From assembly GCA_005788145.1 (NCBI GenBank), contig SXYY01000057.1, positions 1-41,257 of the forward strand: a stretch of DNA of 41,257 nucleotides, read 5' to 3'. Below the pieces are notes generated by a model. That model searched no databases. It had not been told where the DNA came from and saw only the letters and a program-made list of their open reading frames with translations. The DNA comes from Bacteroidota bacterium. Its GTDB lineage: Bacteria; Bacteroidota; Bacteroidia; NS11-12g; UBA955. This document shows, piece after piece, positions 18,032 to 26,859 of the stretch. The translations under genes and the position numbers were made by a program. Positions within the stretch are counted from its first letter, which is position 1; each line of letters begins with the position of its first letter.

Positions 18032-18658
18032 ATGGAAAATATAGATAATTCTGTCGCGTCATTACCTAAAAAAAGGGGTAGAAAACCGGGTTCTAAGAAC
18101 AAGGTATCTTCAAAAAGAACATCAAAAAAAGTATCTTATTTGAGTGCGTTTTCAATTCTAGAACAGGAAATTCAGTCGCTTTCAAATGCTTTGAAAAAAG
18201 CCACCTTGAAGGCCGAAAAAGAAATTGAAAAATTAGAAAGGAAACAATCTCGTGAGGTAGAGAAAGTAAAAGCCAAGGCAGCAAAGTCATTGTCGTTGTG
18301 GAAAGCCCGAGCCAAAGCCAACTTGAAAAAAGGCAAAGTGAGCACCGGTCGCATTGGCCGTCCTGCCAAACCAAAAGCAGAAAAAGAAGCTAGGCGTAAA
18401 GGTAGACCACCCAAAACTGGCTACCGCAAAGGTGGCGGACGCAGAAAGGCGGGCGAACTAACCAAACGCGATATTATTTTGAATTATGTGAAAGAATTGA
18501 ACCAGCCCATCGCTTCGGGTGCCTTGATTTTGGCATTGTACGAGCGCAGCGGTGAGCGCGACAAAAAGCGTTTTTCACAAGGAATGTACACAACCCTGAC
18601 CCAAATGTATAAGGCAGGTTTGTTGAAGAAGGACGACGGTATCGTGTCCTTGCCATAA
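18032..18658 (+). CDS. AT-hook/histone-H1-like DNA-binding protein with coiled coil and probable winged-helix C-terminus
   Basis: KKRGRKPGSKNK, GRIGRPAKPK and RRKGRPPKTG motifs; Lys/Glu/Ala heptad-like middle; C-terminal LTKRDIILNYVKELNQPIASGALILALYERSGERDKKRFSQGMYTTLTQMYKAGLLKKDDGIVSLP. Confidence 0.75.
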   Translation: MENIDNSVASLPKKRGRKPGSKNKVSSKRTSKKVSYLSAFSILEQEIQSLSNALKKATLKAEKEIEKLERKQSREVEKVKAKAAKSLSLWKARAKANLKKGKVSTGRIGRPAKPKAEKEARRKGRPPKTGYRKGGGRRKAGELTKRDIILNYVKELNQPIASGALILALYERSGERDKKRFSQGMYTTLTQMYKAGLLKKDDGIVSLP

Positions 18659-18665
18659 TTTTTGG

Positions 18666-19511
18666 TTATCCATTGGGTAGCACAATCGCTTGAATAAAGC
18701 GGGGGTTATCAGACATGTCTCGAATAACCTCCGCTTCAGCGAAAGAGGCAAACAAATTTTTGGTTTCCTCAGCAAGGTATTGGTTGATTTCCAGCCAAAT
18801 GTGTAGGGGTTTGGTGCGTTGGGCCATCGCGGTTTCTGCGAGTAGTGCCATTTTTCGATAAAAAATCAACGGGTCGTTTTTCGGGGTGAACAAAGCGAGG
18901 TGCGGTTCGTGTTTGAGCACGTTGTCTGCCATGTCCTTGGCTTCTTTCAATTCTATGTAGGGTGGGTTCGACACCAATAAATCAATTTGGGGGGGTAAAC
19001 TATCCCAGTTTAAGAAATTGGACTGTTCGAGTTGCAATCGATCTTGAATTCCAACGTGGAATGCATTTTCAGCGGCCACATCCAGAGCGTCTTCACTCAC
19101 ATCCACCCCGGTGAATTTCCACAGGGGATTTTGGTGTAACAAATACATGGGAATACAACCACTGCCCGTCCCAATATCGAGTCCTTCAATGTTGGAGCCA
19201 TTGCTTGATTCCAAGGTTTGCTTTCTCTCGCAGATGAGGTGACAGAGTTCCTCTGTTTCAGGTCTGGGAATGAGGGTGGCGGGTGTAACTTTCAGTGTAA
19301 GCGGACCGAAGAAAGCTGCTTCAAAAATGTATTGAATTGGGATCTGCTGCTTGAGTTGTTCGCAAATCAGTTTCAAGGCCTGCAATCGATCAATTTCCGG
19401 CAAAGATTCACAATGTGGCAAAATCCAAAATTCAAAGGCCTTGATTTCATCCGCTGAAAACTGTGGCTGAAGGTTTTGATGGATGTGGGCTTGGATCAAC
19501 TGTCGGGTCAT
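18666..19511 (-). CDS. prmC: Peptide chain release factor N5-glutamine methyltransferase
   Basis: IPRPETEELCHLI, GLDIGTGSGCIPMYLL, DLLVSNPPYIELKE. Confidence 0.94.
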   Translation of the reverse strand: MTRQLIQAHIHQNLQPQFSADEIKAFEFWILPHCESLPEIDRLQALKLICEQLKQQIPIQYIFEAAFFGPLTLKVTPATLIPRPETEELCHLICERKQTLESSNGSNIEGLDIGTGSGCIPMYLLHQNPLWKFTGVDVSEDALDVAAENAFHVGIQDRLQLEQSNFLNWDSLPPQIDLLVSNPPYIELKEAKDMADNVLKHEPHLALFTPKNDPLIFYRKMALLAETAMAQRTKPLHIWLEINQYLAEETKNLFASFAEAEVIRDMSDNPRFIQAIVLPNG

Positions 19512-19526
19512 GGGAACATTGATTGT

Positions 19527-22130
19527 CTATGGTTGATGGATGAGTACCAACCGCAAATTTTGACTGCAAATGTCTGCATCTGGGTGGAAAGCGTCTACAT
19601 GAAGTATATAATTTCCGCTGGGGAGCTGATTTTTCAATTGGTGGATGGGCACGAGGATGCTGCCTTGGTCAGATACCTGTAGCTTGGGGAAGTTAAGGGG
19701 TATGTTGCTGCCCATCATGGAATAGAGCGATAGCCGAACAACATAACCCGGCTTCTCCAGTGTGTGGCGAAGGGTAATATACTCGTCGTTTTGCACCAAG
19801 TAAACCATTTTCTCAAGGAAGAAAGGTTTTCTTCGTGGGTTGGTGCGGGCAGTGGCTGTTTGACTATTCGGTGCACCGGGCGTAGCATAGCCTGCTGTGA
19901 AGGTCGCACTGACCCAATGGTTGGTCTGATGCGATGGTGCATTGGGATGGGTTTTTTCCAAACTCACCCCTTTGTTGCTTGAAAGAATGGGTGTATGCAT
20001 GTTTTCGTTGTATTGCATTTCATCGAGGATATGGGTGGGATGGATCAATTGTAAAGTGGCTTCGTTGGCGGGCAAATTGGGAAAGTCATCGACTTTTTGG
20101 TGATGAAAAAAGTGAGAGGGACTGTTTGCCAATGCCAAGCGGTAGGGGTTGTTGCTGTAACAACGAATTTGTTGAGGATACAAAACGAAGGGTTGGCTTT
20201 GCAACATGGTGAGTGAAGCGACTTGTTGATCTTCGATGACCTTGAGTTGAAGTCCTTGTAGTTGAAGGGCTTTGTTGGATGTATTCACAACCTCAACATA
20301 ATCGGAAAGATGGTCAAAGGCATTGAACATGACTTCATTGAATTGGATGTCGCCCGGAAGGGACTGCGTTTCTGTGAAAGCCAATTTTTGCAGGGTATCC
20401 CTTAAGGGTTGTGCGTTGCAACTCGTGGCGTTTTTGATGACGATATTGACCCATTCACCGGAACTGAGGGGTGGCTGAATATGGTACTGATGGACTTTGT
20501 TTTGAATAGGTATGAAGGTGTGCGTTGTTGCGTCGCCGGTAGGATAGACATATGGCGTGGTCTGTGATGTGGGTTGCGTGAATTGAAGCCGGAGGGTGTC
20601 GTTGTGGGTGGCTGCGATGTAAGCCACTTGGAAGGGTATTTGGGTATTTGGTTCAGGCGATTTTACGCTAGGAAACGGCTTGGGCGGGTAATTCGGTAAG
20701 GAAGGGGTACCGCCTTCATGCGAATTGGAATACCATTGAAATAGGTCTAGGCAAGGGGCGGCGGTATCGGAGTGTTCCAGGCTATATCCGCCATTTTCAT
20801 AAGTTGGGTGATGCATCCACTGCTGGTACTGCAGTTGATGGACGATTTGCTGTTGGACATTGGTGAGGGTGAGGGTCTCCGATTCGATGTTGATGTAAGG
20901 CAGTTTACAGGGCAGGACGTTTGGAGTGGTCTGCATGAGGGCTGTATCACTCACATCGCACAGGGTAATTCGCTGATGGGGTTGCAAAAGGTATTTTGGT
21001 AGTTGAATGCTTGTTTGGGCATCGGATAGGGTTAGTTCGTTGAGCCAAAGTAGTTCATTGCTATTGTTTTTTAGTTCGATGTATTGCACCGGCGGGAGAT
21101 ATCCCAGGGTTGGGTTGGGGTCTGCCATGATTTCTGTAAACGTGATTTGGTATGGGGCCACGGGTGTGGCACATACTATAAAGGCTTTGCCTTGCTGCAG
21201 TGGTTGGATGTTTTTTGCACTGTCTTGGGCATTTTGTACATGAACAATATGTTCTCGGTTACAGGACTGTGGGGGGAATTTGACCCTAAGGATATTGGAG
21301 TTTGTATGATAGAAAGTGTCGGCTTGCTGAAAATTGCAAATGAGTTGATTTTTGTTTTCCAGGGCGATGGGTTCAGAGAAACCAAGTTGGGCCCACTCAG
21401 GTGATGTCCATTGGACGGATTTTAATGTGGGTGGGGTTTTGTCGGGGCGCGGCGGGGTTACGGAGTAGGTTGTGATTCTGTGTTTTTCCGCCGCGCCGCT
21501 ACCCGTTTGTGTTATGGAGAGCCCCACGTAGTTTCGGTTTATTTGTAGGGTGTCTATGGCCGCACAAAGGGTTCGATATTGCTCCCAACTGCTGTCTTTG
21601 TATAGGATGAGCATGAGGTTGTTTTGTTTCACCCAGCGCAGTGTGATGTTCGATTTTGGTTTGTTGAAATAGCCCGATTCACCTGTGCATTCCAGTCGGT
21701 CTTTGCCTGCTTTTCGTTCAATGAGTTTGAGTCCGTCCTCCACATCGCCCAGTCGCAGTATCCAACCATTTTGAAGGGCACTATCAAATCGGAACAATAC
21801 TTCCAAGAAATTGGCACTGCTGGGGTTGAAATCGAGGTATAGGTTGGTTTCCAACCATTGCAATGTGTCGGTACTGCACTGCAAGAACAAGTTGACGGTT
21901 TGTTTTGTGGAACTTGCGGGAATTTGACTTTGTATGCCGCTCGCGGTCCATTGAAATTGATTGGGATGTCCGAGTGCGCCCCCAGCAGCCAGGGTTAAAT
22001 CGCACTGTGCCCAAAGGCCATCGTTGGCCAATAGCAGCAGTGGTGCAAGCAATTGTAGGAGATTTTTAGGCGCGGTAAGGGCGGGCTTTTCAGCGACAAG
22101 GAATGGTTGCAGCCGCGAGGGCGAGGATTG
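19527..22130 (-). CDS. Large lamin-tail-domain (LTD) containing exported protein; 5' end uncertain
   Basis: Repeated LTD-like segments (ITFTEIMADPNPTLGYLPPVQYIELKNNSNELLWLNELTLSD; IQFNEVMFNAFDHLSDYVEVVNTSNKALQLQGLQL). The 911-aa ORF runs to 22262, but its first ~50 aa overlap the GT2-like frame. Confidence 0.7.
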   Translation of the reverse strand, partial: QSSPSRLQPFLVAEKPALTAPKNLLQLLAPLLLLANDGLWAQCDLTLAAGGALGHPNQFQWTASGIQSQIPASSTKQTVNLFLQCSTDTLQWLETNLYLDFNPSSANFLEVLFRFDSALQNGWILRLGDVEDGLKLIERKAGKDRLECTGESGYFNKPKSNITLRWVKQNNLMLILYKDSSWEQYRTLCAAIDTLQINRNYVGLSITQTGSGAAEKHRITTYSVTPPRPDKTPPTLKSVQWTSPEWAQLGFSEPIALENKNQLICNFQQADTFYHTNSNILRVKFPPQSCNREHIVHVQNAQDSAKNIQPLQQGKAFIVCATPVAPYQITFTEIMADPNPTLGYLPPVQYIELKNNSNELLWLNELTLSDAQTSIQLPKYLLQPHQRITLCDVSDTALMQTTPNVLPCKLPYINIESETLTLTNVQQQIVHQLQYQQWMHHPTYENGGYSLEHSDTAAPCLDLFQWYSNSHEGGTPSLPNYPPKPFPSVKSPEPNTQIPFQVAYIAATHNDTLRLQFTQPTSQTTPYVYPTGDATTHTFIPIQNKVHQYHIQPPLSSGEWVNIVIKNATSCNAQPLRDTLQKLAFTETQSLPGDIQFNEVMFNAFDHLSDYVEVVNTSNKALQLQGLQLKVIEDQQVASLTMLQSQPFVLYPQQIRCYSNNPYRLALANSPSHFFHHQKVDDFPNLPANEATLQLIHPTHILDEMQYNENMHTPILSSNKGVSLEKTHPNAPSHQTNHWVSATFTAGYATPGAPNSQTATARTNPRRKPFFLEKMVYLVQNDEYITLRHTLEKPGYVVRLSLYSMMGSNIPLNFPKLQVSDQGSILVPIHQLKNQLPSGNYILHVDAFHPDADICSQNLRLVLIHQP

Positions 22131-22415
22131 GTAACCAAAGTACTTTGCGTGCCGAAACCAGCACAACGATAAACGGGTTGGGATGTTCTTTTTTACAAAG
22201 AATGTGTACACCGGCTGAATCCACGAGCAGTTTCCCCAGCCAAACAAAGGCCAATGTTTCATATGTGCCCCTATACACAGAGATTCCGGTTATCACCCAA
22301 AGCGAAATCATGAACAACCCCACCAAAGTCTGTTTTAACGCTGTTTTTTGTGTTTTTTACAAAAATGTTTTCGTCATCCAGCGCATCCGCTGATTGAAAA
22401 ACGACCGAAATTCGA
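22090..22415 (-). pseudogene. Remnant of the C-terminal part of a GT2 glycosyltransferase
   Basis: One minus-strand frame reads ..IEFRSFFNQRMRWMTKTFL*KTQKTALKQTLVGLFMISLWVITGISVYRGTYETLAFVWLGKLLVDSAGVHILCKK...: Q-x-x-RW motif, in-frame TAA (22357-22359), then a hydrophobic GT2-like tail. Confidence 0.5.
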
Positions 22416-22421
22416 TGGTGA

Positions 22422-22913
22422 TTATTTTAAACCGTGGGCGGCTAGGATTTTCTTCTCGATTTGGGTGGTTGAATAACCCGGTACAAAATCCAAAGTTTTG
22501 ACCTCCCCACCGTGCTGTAAAACCCATTCTGCCCCCACGATGTTTTCAATGGTATAGTCGGCCCCTTTCACAAGAATGTGTGGGGTGATAAATTCGATGA
22601 TTTCTTTTGGGGTGTCTTCGGTGAACAATACCACGCCGGTAACGAAGCCCAATGCTGCCATTACGCGGGCCCTTGAACTTGACGATTGCAGCGGTCTGGC
22701 GGGAGATTTTTCCAAGCGTTGAACACTTTCATCGGTGTTGAGTGCCACCAATAAACCATCGCCCAACAGAGACGCAGCTTCCAAGTAGTGAACATGGCCT
22801 GCATGCAGGATGTCAAAACAGCCATTGGTGAAGACCATTTTTTTGCCAACGGCACGGAATTGTGCAATCGCCTCTTTTGCTTGATCCCAGGTCCAAATTT
22901 TCTGATCAGTCAT
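22422..22913 (-). CDS. rfaE2: D-glycero-beta-D-manno-heptose 1-phosphate adenylyltransferase / RfaE2-type nucleotidyltransferase
   Basis: KMVFTNGCFDILHAGHVHYLEAA...LVALNTDESV...LVKGADYTIENIVGAE...GYSTTQIEKKI. Confidence 0.9.
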   Translation of the reverse strand: MTDQKIWTWDQAKEAIAQFRAVGKKMVFTNGCFDILHAGHVHYLEAASLLGDGLLVALNTDESVQRLEKSPARPLQSSSSRARVMAALGFVTGVVLFTEDTPKEIIEFITPHILVKGADYTIENIVGAEWVLQHGGEVKTLDFVPGYSTTQIEKKILAAHGLK

Positions 22914-23892
22914 TGTTTGTGGCGGTGTTGCGGGTGGCCAAATAAAACAACAGATAGGCGATTCCCCCGAACACAATCATGAGCAAGTTACTGAAAGCCA
23001 CGGAAAAAATGCCAAAACTGTTGGCATGTACTTCGCTTAGGCCGTAAATGAGGGTTAATCCATAAGCCAGTGTGCCCCAAACTCCGGCTCCACCAGGAAT
23101 GGGTATGATGACGCCCAGCGAGGAGAAAATGACCACGCCCAAGGCATTGGCAATTGTGAGGTGCTCGGTGATATCTAGGCTCTGTAGGGTACAATAGGTA
23201 CTCAGCCAATAGCCAATCCAAATGCCATAAGAAGAAAGGATGAAAACCACGGGCTGTTTTAGGTGAAGAACTGATTGAAGTCCGGCGCGGAACTTTTCCA
23301 TGAGCGATGGTTCACCTTTGCCTTCGGTTTTTGGCTTGCGGGATTGCTGTTTTTTCAGGTATCGAACGCCGAAAATGCCCATCAATAAGATCATGGAGAT
23401 CGGGGTATAATACTTCGCCAATGGGGTGATGATGTACTGATCGAAGAAACCGTAGAATTCTTGAAATTGGATGCCCAAGCAGAGGAGGCAGAGCGACATC
23501 AAAACCAGCAAATCGATGATGCGTTCGGTTACTACTGAGCCTACCAAAGTGGGTAGGGGCGCTTTTTCGCTTTTTGCAGCCATGGCGCATCGCACAAATT
23601 CTCCGCCGCGGGAGGTGGCTACATTCACCAAATAGCCAATCATGACAGTGTAGAAGGCCCTGATTTTGTTGAGAGGGTACCCTGCGGGTTCAGTGAGCAT
23701 GTTCCATCGCCATCCCCTTAAATAATGGGCATAAAGCATGGTGATGGTCGCCCCCAATAGCCAATAAAGGTTGGCGTTTTTGACAGAATTGGCGGTTTGT
23801 TGCCAATCAATTTTAAACCCAATGGCTGTGAAGACGCCCGCTGCCAGCAGGATCATCAACACTTGGGAGACTATTTTTTTGTTGATTTTCAA
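22906..23892 (-). CDS. Flippase-like / lysylphosphatidylglycerol synthase TM-region protein (YbhN/AglD2 family)
   Basis: Multi-TM; HYLRGWRWNMLTEP, IGYLVNVATSRGGEFVRCAMAAK, IPIPGGAGVWG. Confidence 0.8.
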   Translation of the reverse strand: MKINKKIVSQVLMILLAAGVFTAIGFKIDWQQTANSVKNANLYWLLGATITMLYAHYLRGWRWNMLTEPAGYPLNKIRAFYTVMIGYLVNVATSRGGEFVRCAMAAKSEKAPLPTLVGSVVTERIIDLLVLMSLCLLCLGIQFQEFYGFFDQYIITPLAKYYTPISMILLMGIFGVRYLKKQQSRKPKTEGKGEPSLMEKFRAGLQSVLHLKQPVVFILSSYGIWIGYWLSTYCTLQSLDITEHLTIANALGVVIFSSLGVIIPIPGGAGVWGTLAYGLTLIYGLSEVHANSFGIFSVAFSNLLMIVFGGIAYLLFYLATRNTATNND

Positions 23893-24236
23893 ATGACTTG
23901 GTTGTTCCTGTCGGGAAACAAGTTTTTGGGTTGATGCACTTTGGCCTCCTCTGGGGTCATTTGTACGAAGGTCATGATGATGAGTTCATCGCCCACCTGA
24001 CCTTTTCGCGCCGCTGCGCCATTTAAACCAATGATGCCCGTTCCACGCTCACCTTTGATGATGTAGGTTTCAAATCGCTCGCCATTGTTGTTGTTCACAA
24101 TCAATACTTTTTGGTTGGCAATCATGCCGGCAGCGTCGATCAAATTTTCATCGATGGTGATGCTGCCCGTATAATTCAACTCCGTTTGGGTTAGGCGGAC
24201 GTTGTGGATTTTTGCTTGTAATACCTCAATAAACAT
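23889..24236 (-). CDS. panD: Aspartate 1-decarboxylase
   Basis: MFIEVLQAKIHNVRLTQTELNYTGSITIDENLIDAAGM...NGERFETYIIKGERGTGIIGLNGAAARKGQVGDELIIM. Confidence 0.96.
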   Translation of the reverse strand: MFIEVLQAKIHNVRLTQTELNYTGSITIDENLIDAAGMIANQKVLIVNNNNGERFETYIIKGERGTGIIGLNGAAARKGQVGDELIIMTFVQMTPEEAKVHQPKNLFPDRNNQVI

Positions 24237-24242
24237 GCGATG

Positions 24243-24250
24243 CAAAGGTA
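24243..24250 (-). promoter_or_regulatory. -7 box TACCTTTG for panD
   Basis: Plus CAAAGGTA 24243-24250; panD ATG at 24236. Confidence 0.5.
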
Positions 24251-24277
24251 GCAGGTTTTGATGTATTTTCGCGTCTT

Positions 24278-24883
24278 ATGCAATTTACATCAGGCATTGT
24301 TGAACAAGCGGTTGAAGCCCTTTCTTCGTTTCCGGGGATTGGAAAGCGCACAGCCCTTCGGTTGGTGATGTATTTGCTCAAACGTCCCGAAATGGAAGTG
24401 GCGCATTTGGCGGATGCTCTGCTGAAGCTGAAAACGGAGTTGCACCTTTGTGAGGTATGCGGCAATGTTAGCGATCACAAGCGATGCCATGTGTGTGTGA
24501 ATCCAAATCGGTCCGATGAGGTGATTTGTGTGGTGGAGGATTTCAGCGATTTGATGGCCATTGAATCAACGGCCCAGTTTAAGGGCAAATACCATGTATT
24601 GGGCGGTTTGATTTCTCCCATGGATGGTGTAGGTCCGGATGACTTAAATATCGTTTCTTTGTTGGGTCGGGTAGAAAATAGCTTGGTGGGTGAGGTAATG
24701 ATGGCCATGAGCGCCACGGTGGAAGGTGATACCACCATGTTTTACCTTGCCAAGAAACTCAAGCCCATGGGGGTGACGATTACTTGCATTGCCCGCGGAA
24801 TTGCAGTGGGTGGCGAAATTGAATATGCCGACGAGGTTACTTTGGGCAGGTCTATCGCCCAGAGAACAGAATATTTGTTGTAA
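24278..24883 (+). CDS. recR: Recombination protein RecR
   Basis: LSSFPGIGKRTALRLVMYLL, zinc-finger CEVCGNVSDHKRCHVC, YHVLGGLISPMDGVGPDDLNI. Confidence 0.96.
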   Translation: MQFTSGIVEQAVEALSSFPGIGKRTALRLVMYLLKRPEMEVAHLADALLKLKTELHLCEVCGNVSDHKRCHVCVNPNRSDEVICVVEDFSDLMAIESTAQFKGKYHVLGGLISPMDGVGPDDLNIVSLLGRVENSLVGEVMMAMSATVEGDTTMFYLAKKLKPMGVTITCIARGIAVGGEIEYADEVTLGRSIAQRTEYLL

Positions 24884-24900
24884 TTTGCTCGATTCACGCC

Positions 24901-26844
24901 ATGTTGCACAAATTATCGGTCGTCATCGTCAACTACAACGTCAAGTACTTCTTGGAACAGGCGTTGCGTTCGGTGGAAAAGGCCGTGGAGGACATGGATG
25001 CAGAAGTTTGGGTGGTCGACAACAACAGTGTAGACGGCAGCGTGGCCATGGTGCAAGAGAAGTTTCCGTGGGTGAAGGTGTTGGCGAACAAGGACAATGT
25101 GGGCTTTTCTCGGGCCAATAACCAAGCCATCAGAGAGAGCAACAGTGAGTATGTGTTGCTGTTGAATCCTGATACGGTGTTGCAAGAAGACAGTTTGTTG
25201 AAGTGTGTGGCCTACATGGATGCGCGTTCGGAAGTGGGTGCTTTGGGTGTTCGAATGATCGATGGCAAAGGAAAGTTTTTACCGGAGAGTAAGCGCGGTT
25301 TGCCGTCACCGGCAGTTGCGTTGTACAAAATGACGGGATTGAGCGGTTTGTTTCCCAAGTCAAGGATCTTTGGCCGCTATCACCTCAAATATTTGAGCGA
25401 ACACGAAACCCACGATGTGGATGTGTTGAGCGGTGCTTTCATGATGATGCGTTCATCGGCATTGGATCGGGTTGGGCTTTTGGATGAGGACTACTTCATG
25501 TACGGCGAGGATGTAGATTTGAGTTATCGGATTACATTGGGCGGGTACAAGAATGTCTATTTTGCGGGTACAACCATCATCCATTACAAGGGGGAGAGTA
25601 CCAAGCGAAAGAGCGCGAACTATGTGAAGGTGTTTTACAACGCGATGGTATTGTTTGCCAAAAAACACTACAGCAGTTCAATGGCTAGGTGGTTCGCATT
25701 TTTTATACAGATGGCCATTTATTTGCGGGCGGGGTTGGCGTTTTTTGCCCGTTTGGCGGAGCAAATTTGGTTGCCATTGCTTGATTTTATCTTGATCGTG
25801 GCGGGCTATGTGGGCATTGCGAAATATTGGGAATTGTACCACAAATTCGTGCGCGGATATTACCCGCCAGAGTTTTACGGGGTGCATATTCCGCTCTATG
25901 CCTTGGTGGTCCTTTTTATGGTATGGATTTCAGGCGGATACGATCGGATGATGGTGGCGAGGCGACTTTTCCGCGGTGGGACTATTGGCGCAGTGGTTTT
26001 GTTTGCGATGTATGCATTTTTCCCCCGAGAATGGCAATTTTCACGGGCCATTTTGGCATTGGGGTCGGCTTGGGCGCTGGGGTCTTTGTTCATTAACCGC
26101 GGCATGGCCCAGGCGTTAAAAGTGGGGGGTGTGCAGTTTGATCACGGAGGACGCAGAAAAGTGGTTTTGGTTGGTGGTGTGGAAGAGTGTGAACGAATAG
26201 AGCGATTGTTGAAGTTGGGACGGGTGAACCACGAAGTGCTGGGCTGGGTTTCAGTGAGCGATGCACAAGCCATGGGTTTCATGGGACATTTGGGTCAGTT
26301 GTCCGAGGTATTGGCCATCTATCAGCCTGATTTGGTGATTTTTAGTGGTAAGGATGTGCCCTCTACGGAGATTATGGCGCACATGATCGATTTTCAATCG
26401 CTGCCAGTTCAGGTGAAGATTGCGCCAGAGCGGAGTGAGACCATCATTGGTTCGGATTCAAAAAATCAACCGGGCGAGTTGTTTACGCTTGAGGTGAATT
26501 ATCATTTGGCCCAACAACACCATTTGAGGAACAAAAGGGTCTTCGATTTGATTTTGTCTGTCATTGTAATTCTGGGTGCTGGGTTATTGATTTTCAATGC
26601 CCGTGGCCGAAACCTCTTGTTTCAGTGCATGGGCGTGTTGTTTGGAAACAAAACATGGGTCGGATACAATCCCGCAGGGCTTTCGGTTAAGTTGCCCAAA
26701 ATCAAAGATTGTGTGTTGGATGTTTCCACGCCGTATCTCGGAACTGGGTTTGAGTCTGACGCGGCGTTGGCCTATGCCAGAGATTATGAAGTGAGCAAAG
26801 ATGCTTGGGTGTTTTGGCGGAATTTACTAGGAAAATCGGTCTAA
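24901..26844 (+). CDS. GT2 glycosyltransferase with C-terminal TM and nucleotide-binding-like region
   Basis: N-terminal KLSVVIVNYNVKYFLEQALRSV...VWVVDNNSVDGS...LLLNPDTV...MYGEDVDLSYR; four or more TM segments; KVVLVGGVEECERIERLLKLGRVNHEVLGWVS resembles the domain of polyprenyl glycosylphosphotransferases. Confidence 0.85.
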   Translation: MLHKLSVVIVNYNVKYFLEQALRSVEKAVEDMDAEVWVVDNNSVDGSVAMVQEKFPWVKVLANKDNVGFSRANNQAIRESNSEYVLLLNPDTVLQEDSLLKCVAYMDARSEVGALGVRMIDGKGKFLPESKRGLPSPAVALYKMTGLSGLFPKSRIFGRYHLKYLSEHETHDVDVLSGAFMMMRSSALDRVGLLDEDYFMYGEDVDLSYRITLGGYKNVYFAGTTIIHYKGESTKRKSANYVKVFYNAMVLFAKKHYSSSMARWFAFFIQMAIYLRAGLAFFARLAEQIWLPLLDFILIVAGYVGIAKYWELYHKFVRGYYPPEFYGVHIPLYALVVLFMVWISGGYDRMMVARRLFRGGTIGAVVLFAMYAFFPREWQFSRAILALGSAWALGSLFINRGMAQALKVGGVQFDHGGRRKVVLVGGVEECERIERLLKLGRVNHEVLGWVSVSDAQAMGFMGHLGQLSEVLAIYQPDLVIFSGKDVPSTEIMAHMIDFQSLPVQVKIAPERSETIIGSDSKNQPGELFTLEVNYHLAQQHHLRNKRVFDLILSVIVILGAGLLIFNARGRNLLFQCMGVLFGNKTWVGYNPAGLSVKLPKIKDCVLDVSTPYLGTGFESDAALAYARDYEVSKDAWVFWRNLLGKSV

Positions 26845-26859
26845 ATTTCGTATATTATC

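Noticed and set aside
18093-18414. Minus-strand hydrophobic ORFs opposite the AT-hook gene
   Set aside because: Hydrophobicity is the expected reverse translation of Lys/Glu-rich coding sequence.
22103-22393. 96-aa plus-strand ORF
   Set aside because: Antisense to the GT2-like remnant; composition not protein-like.
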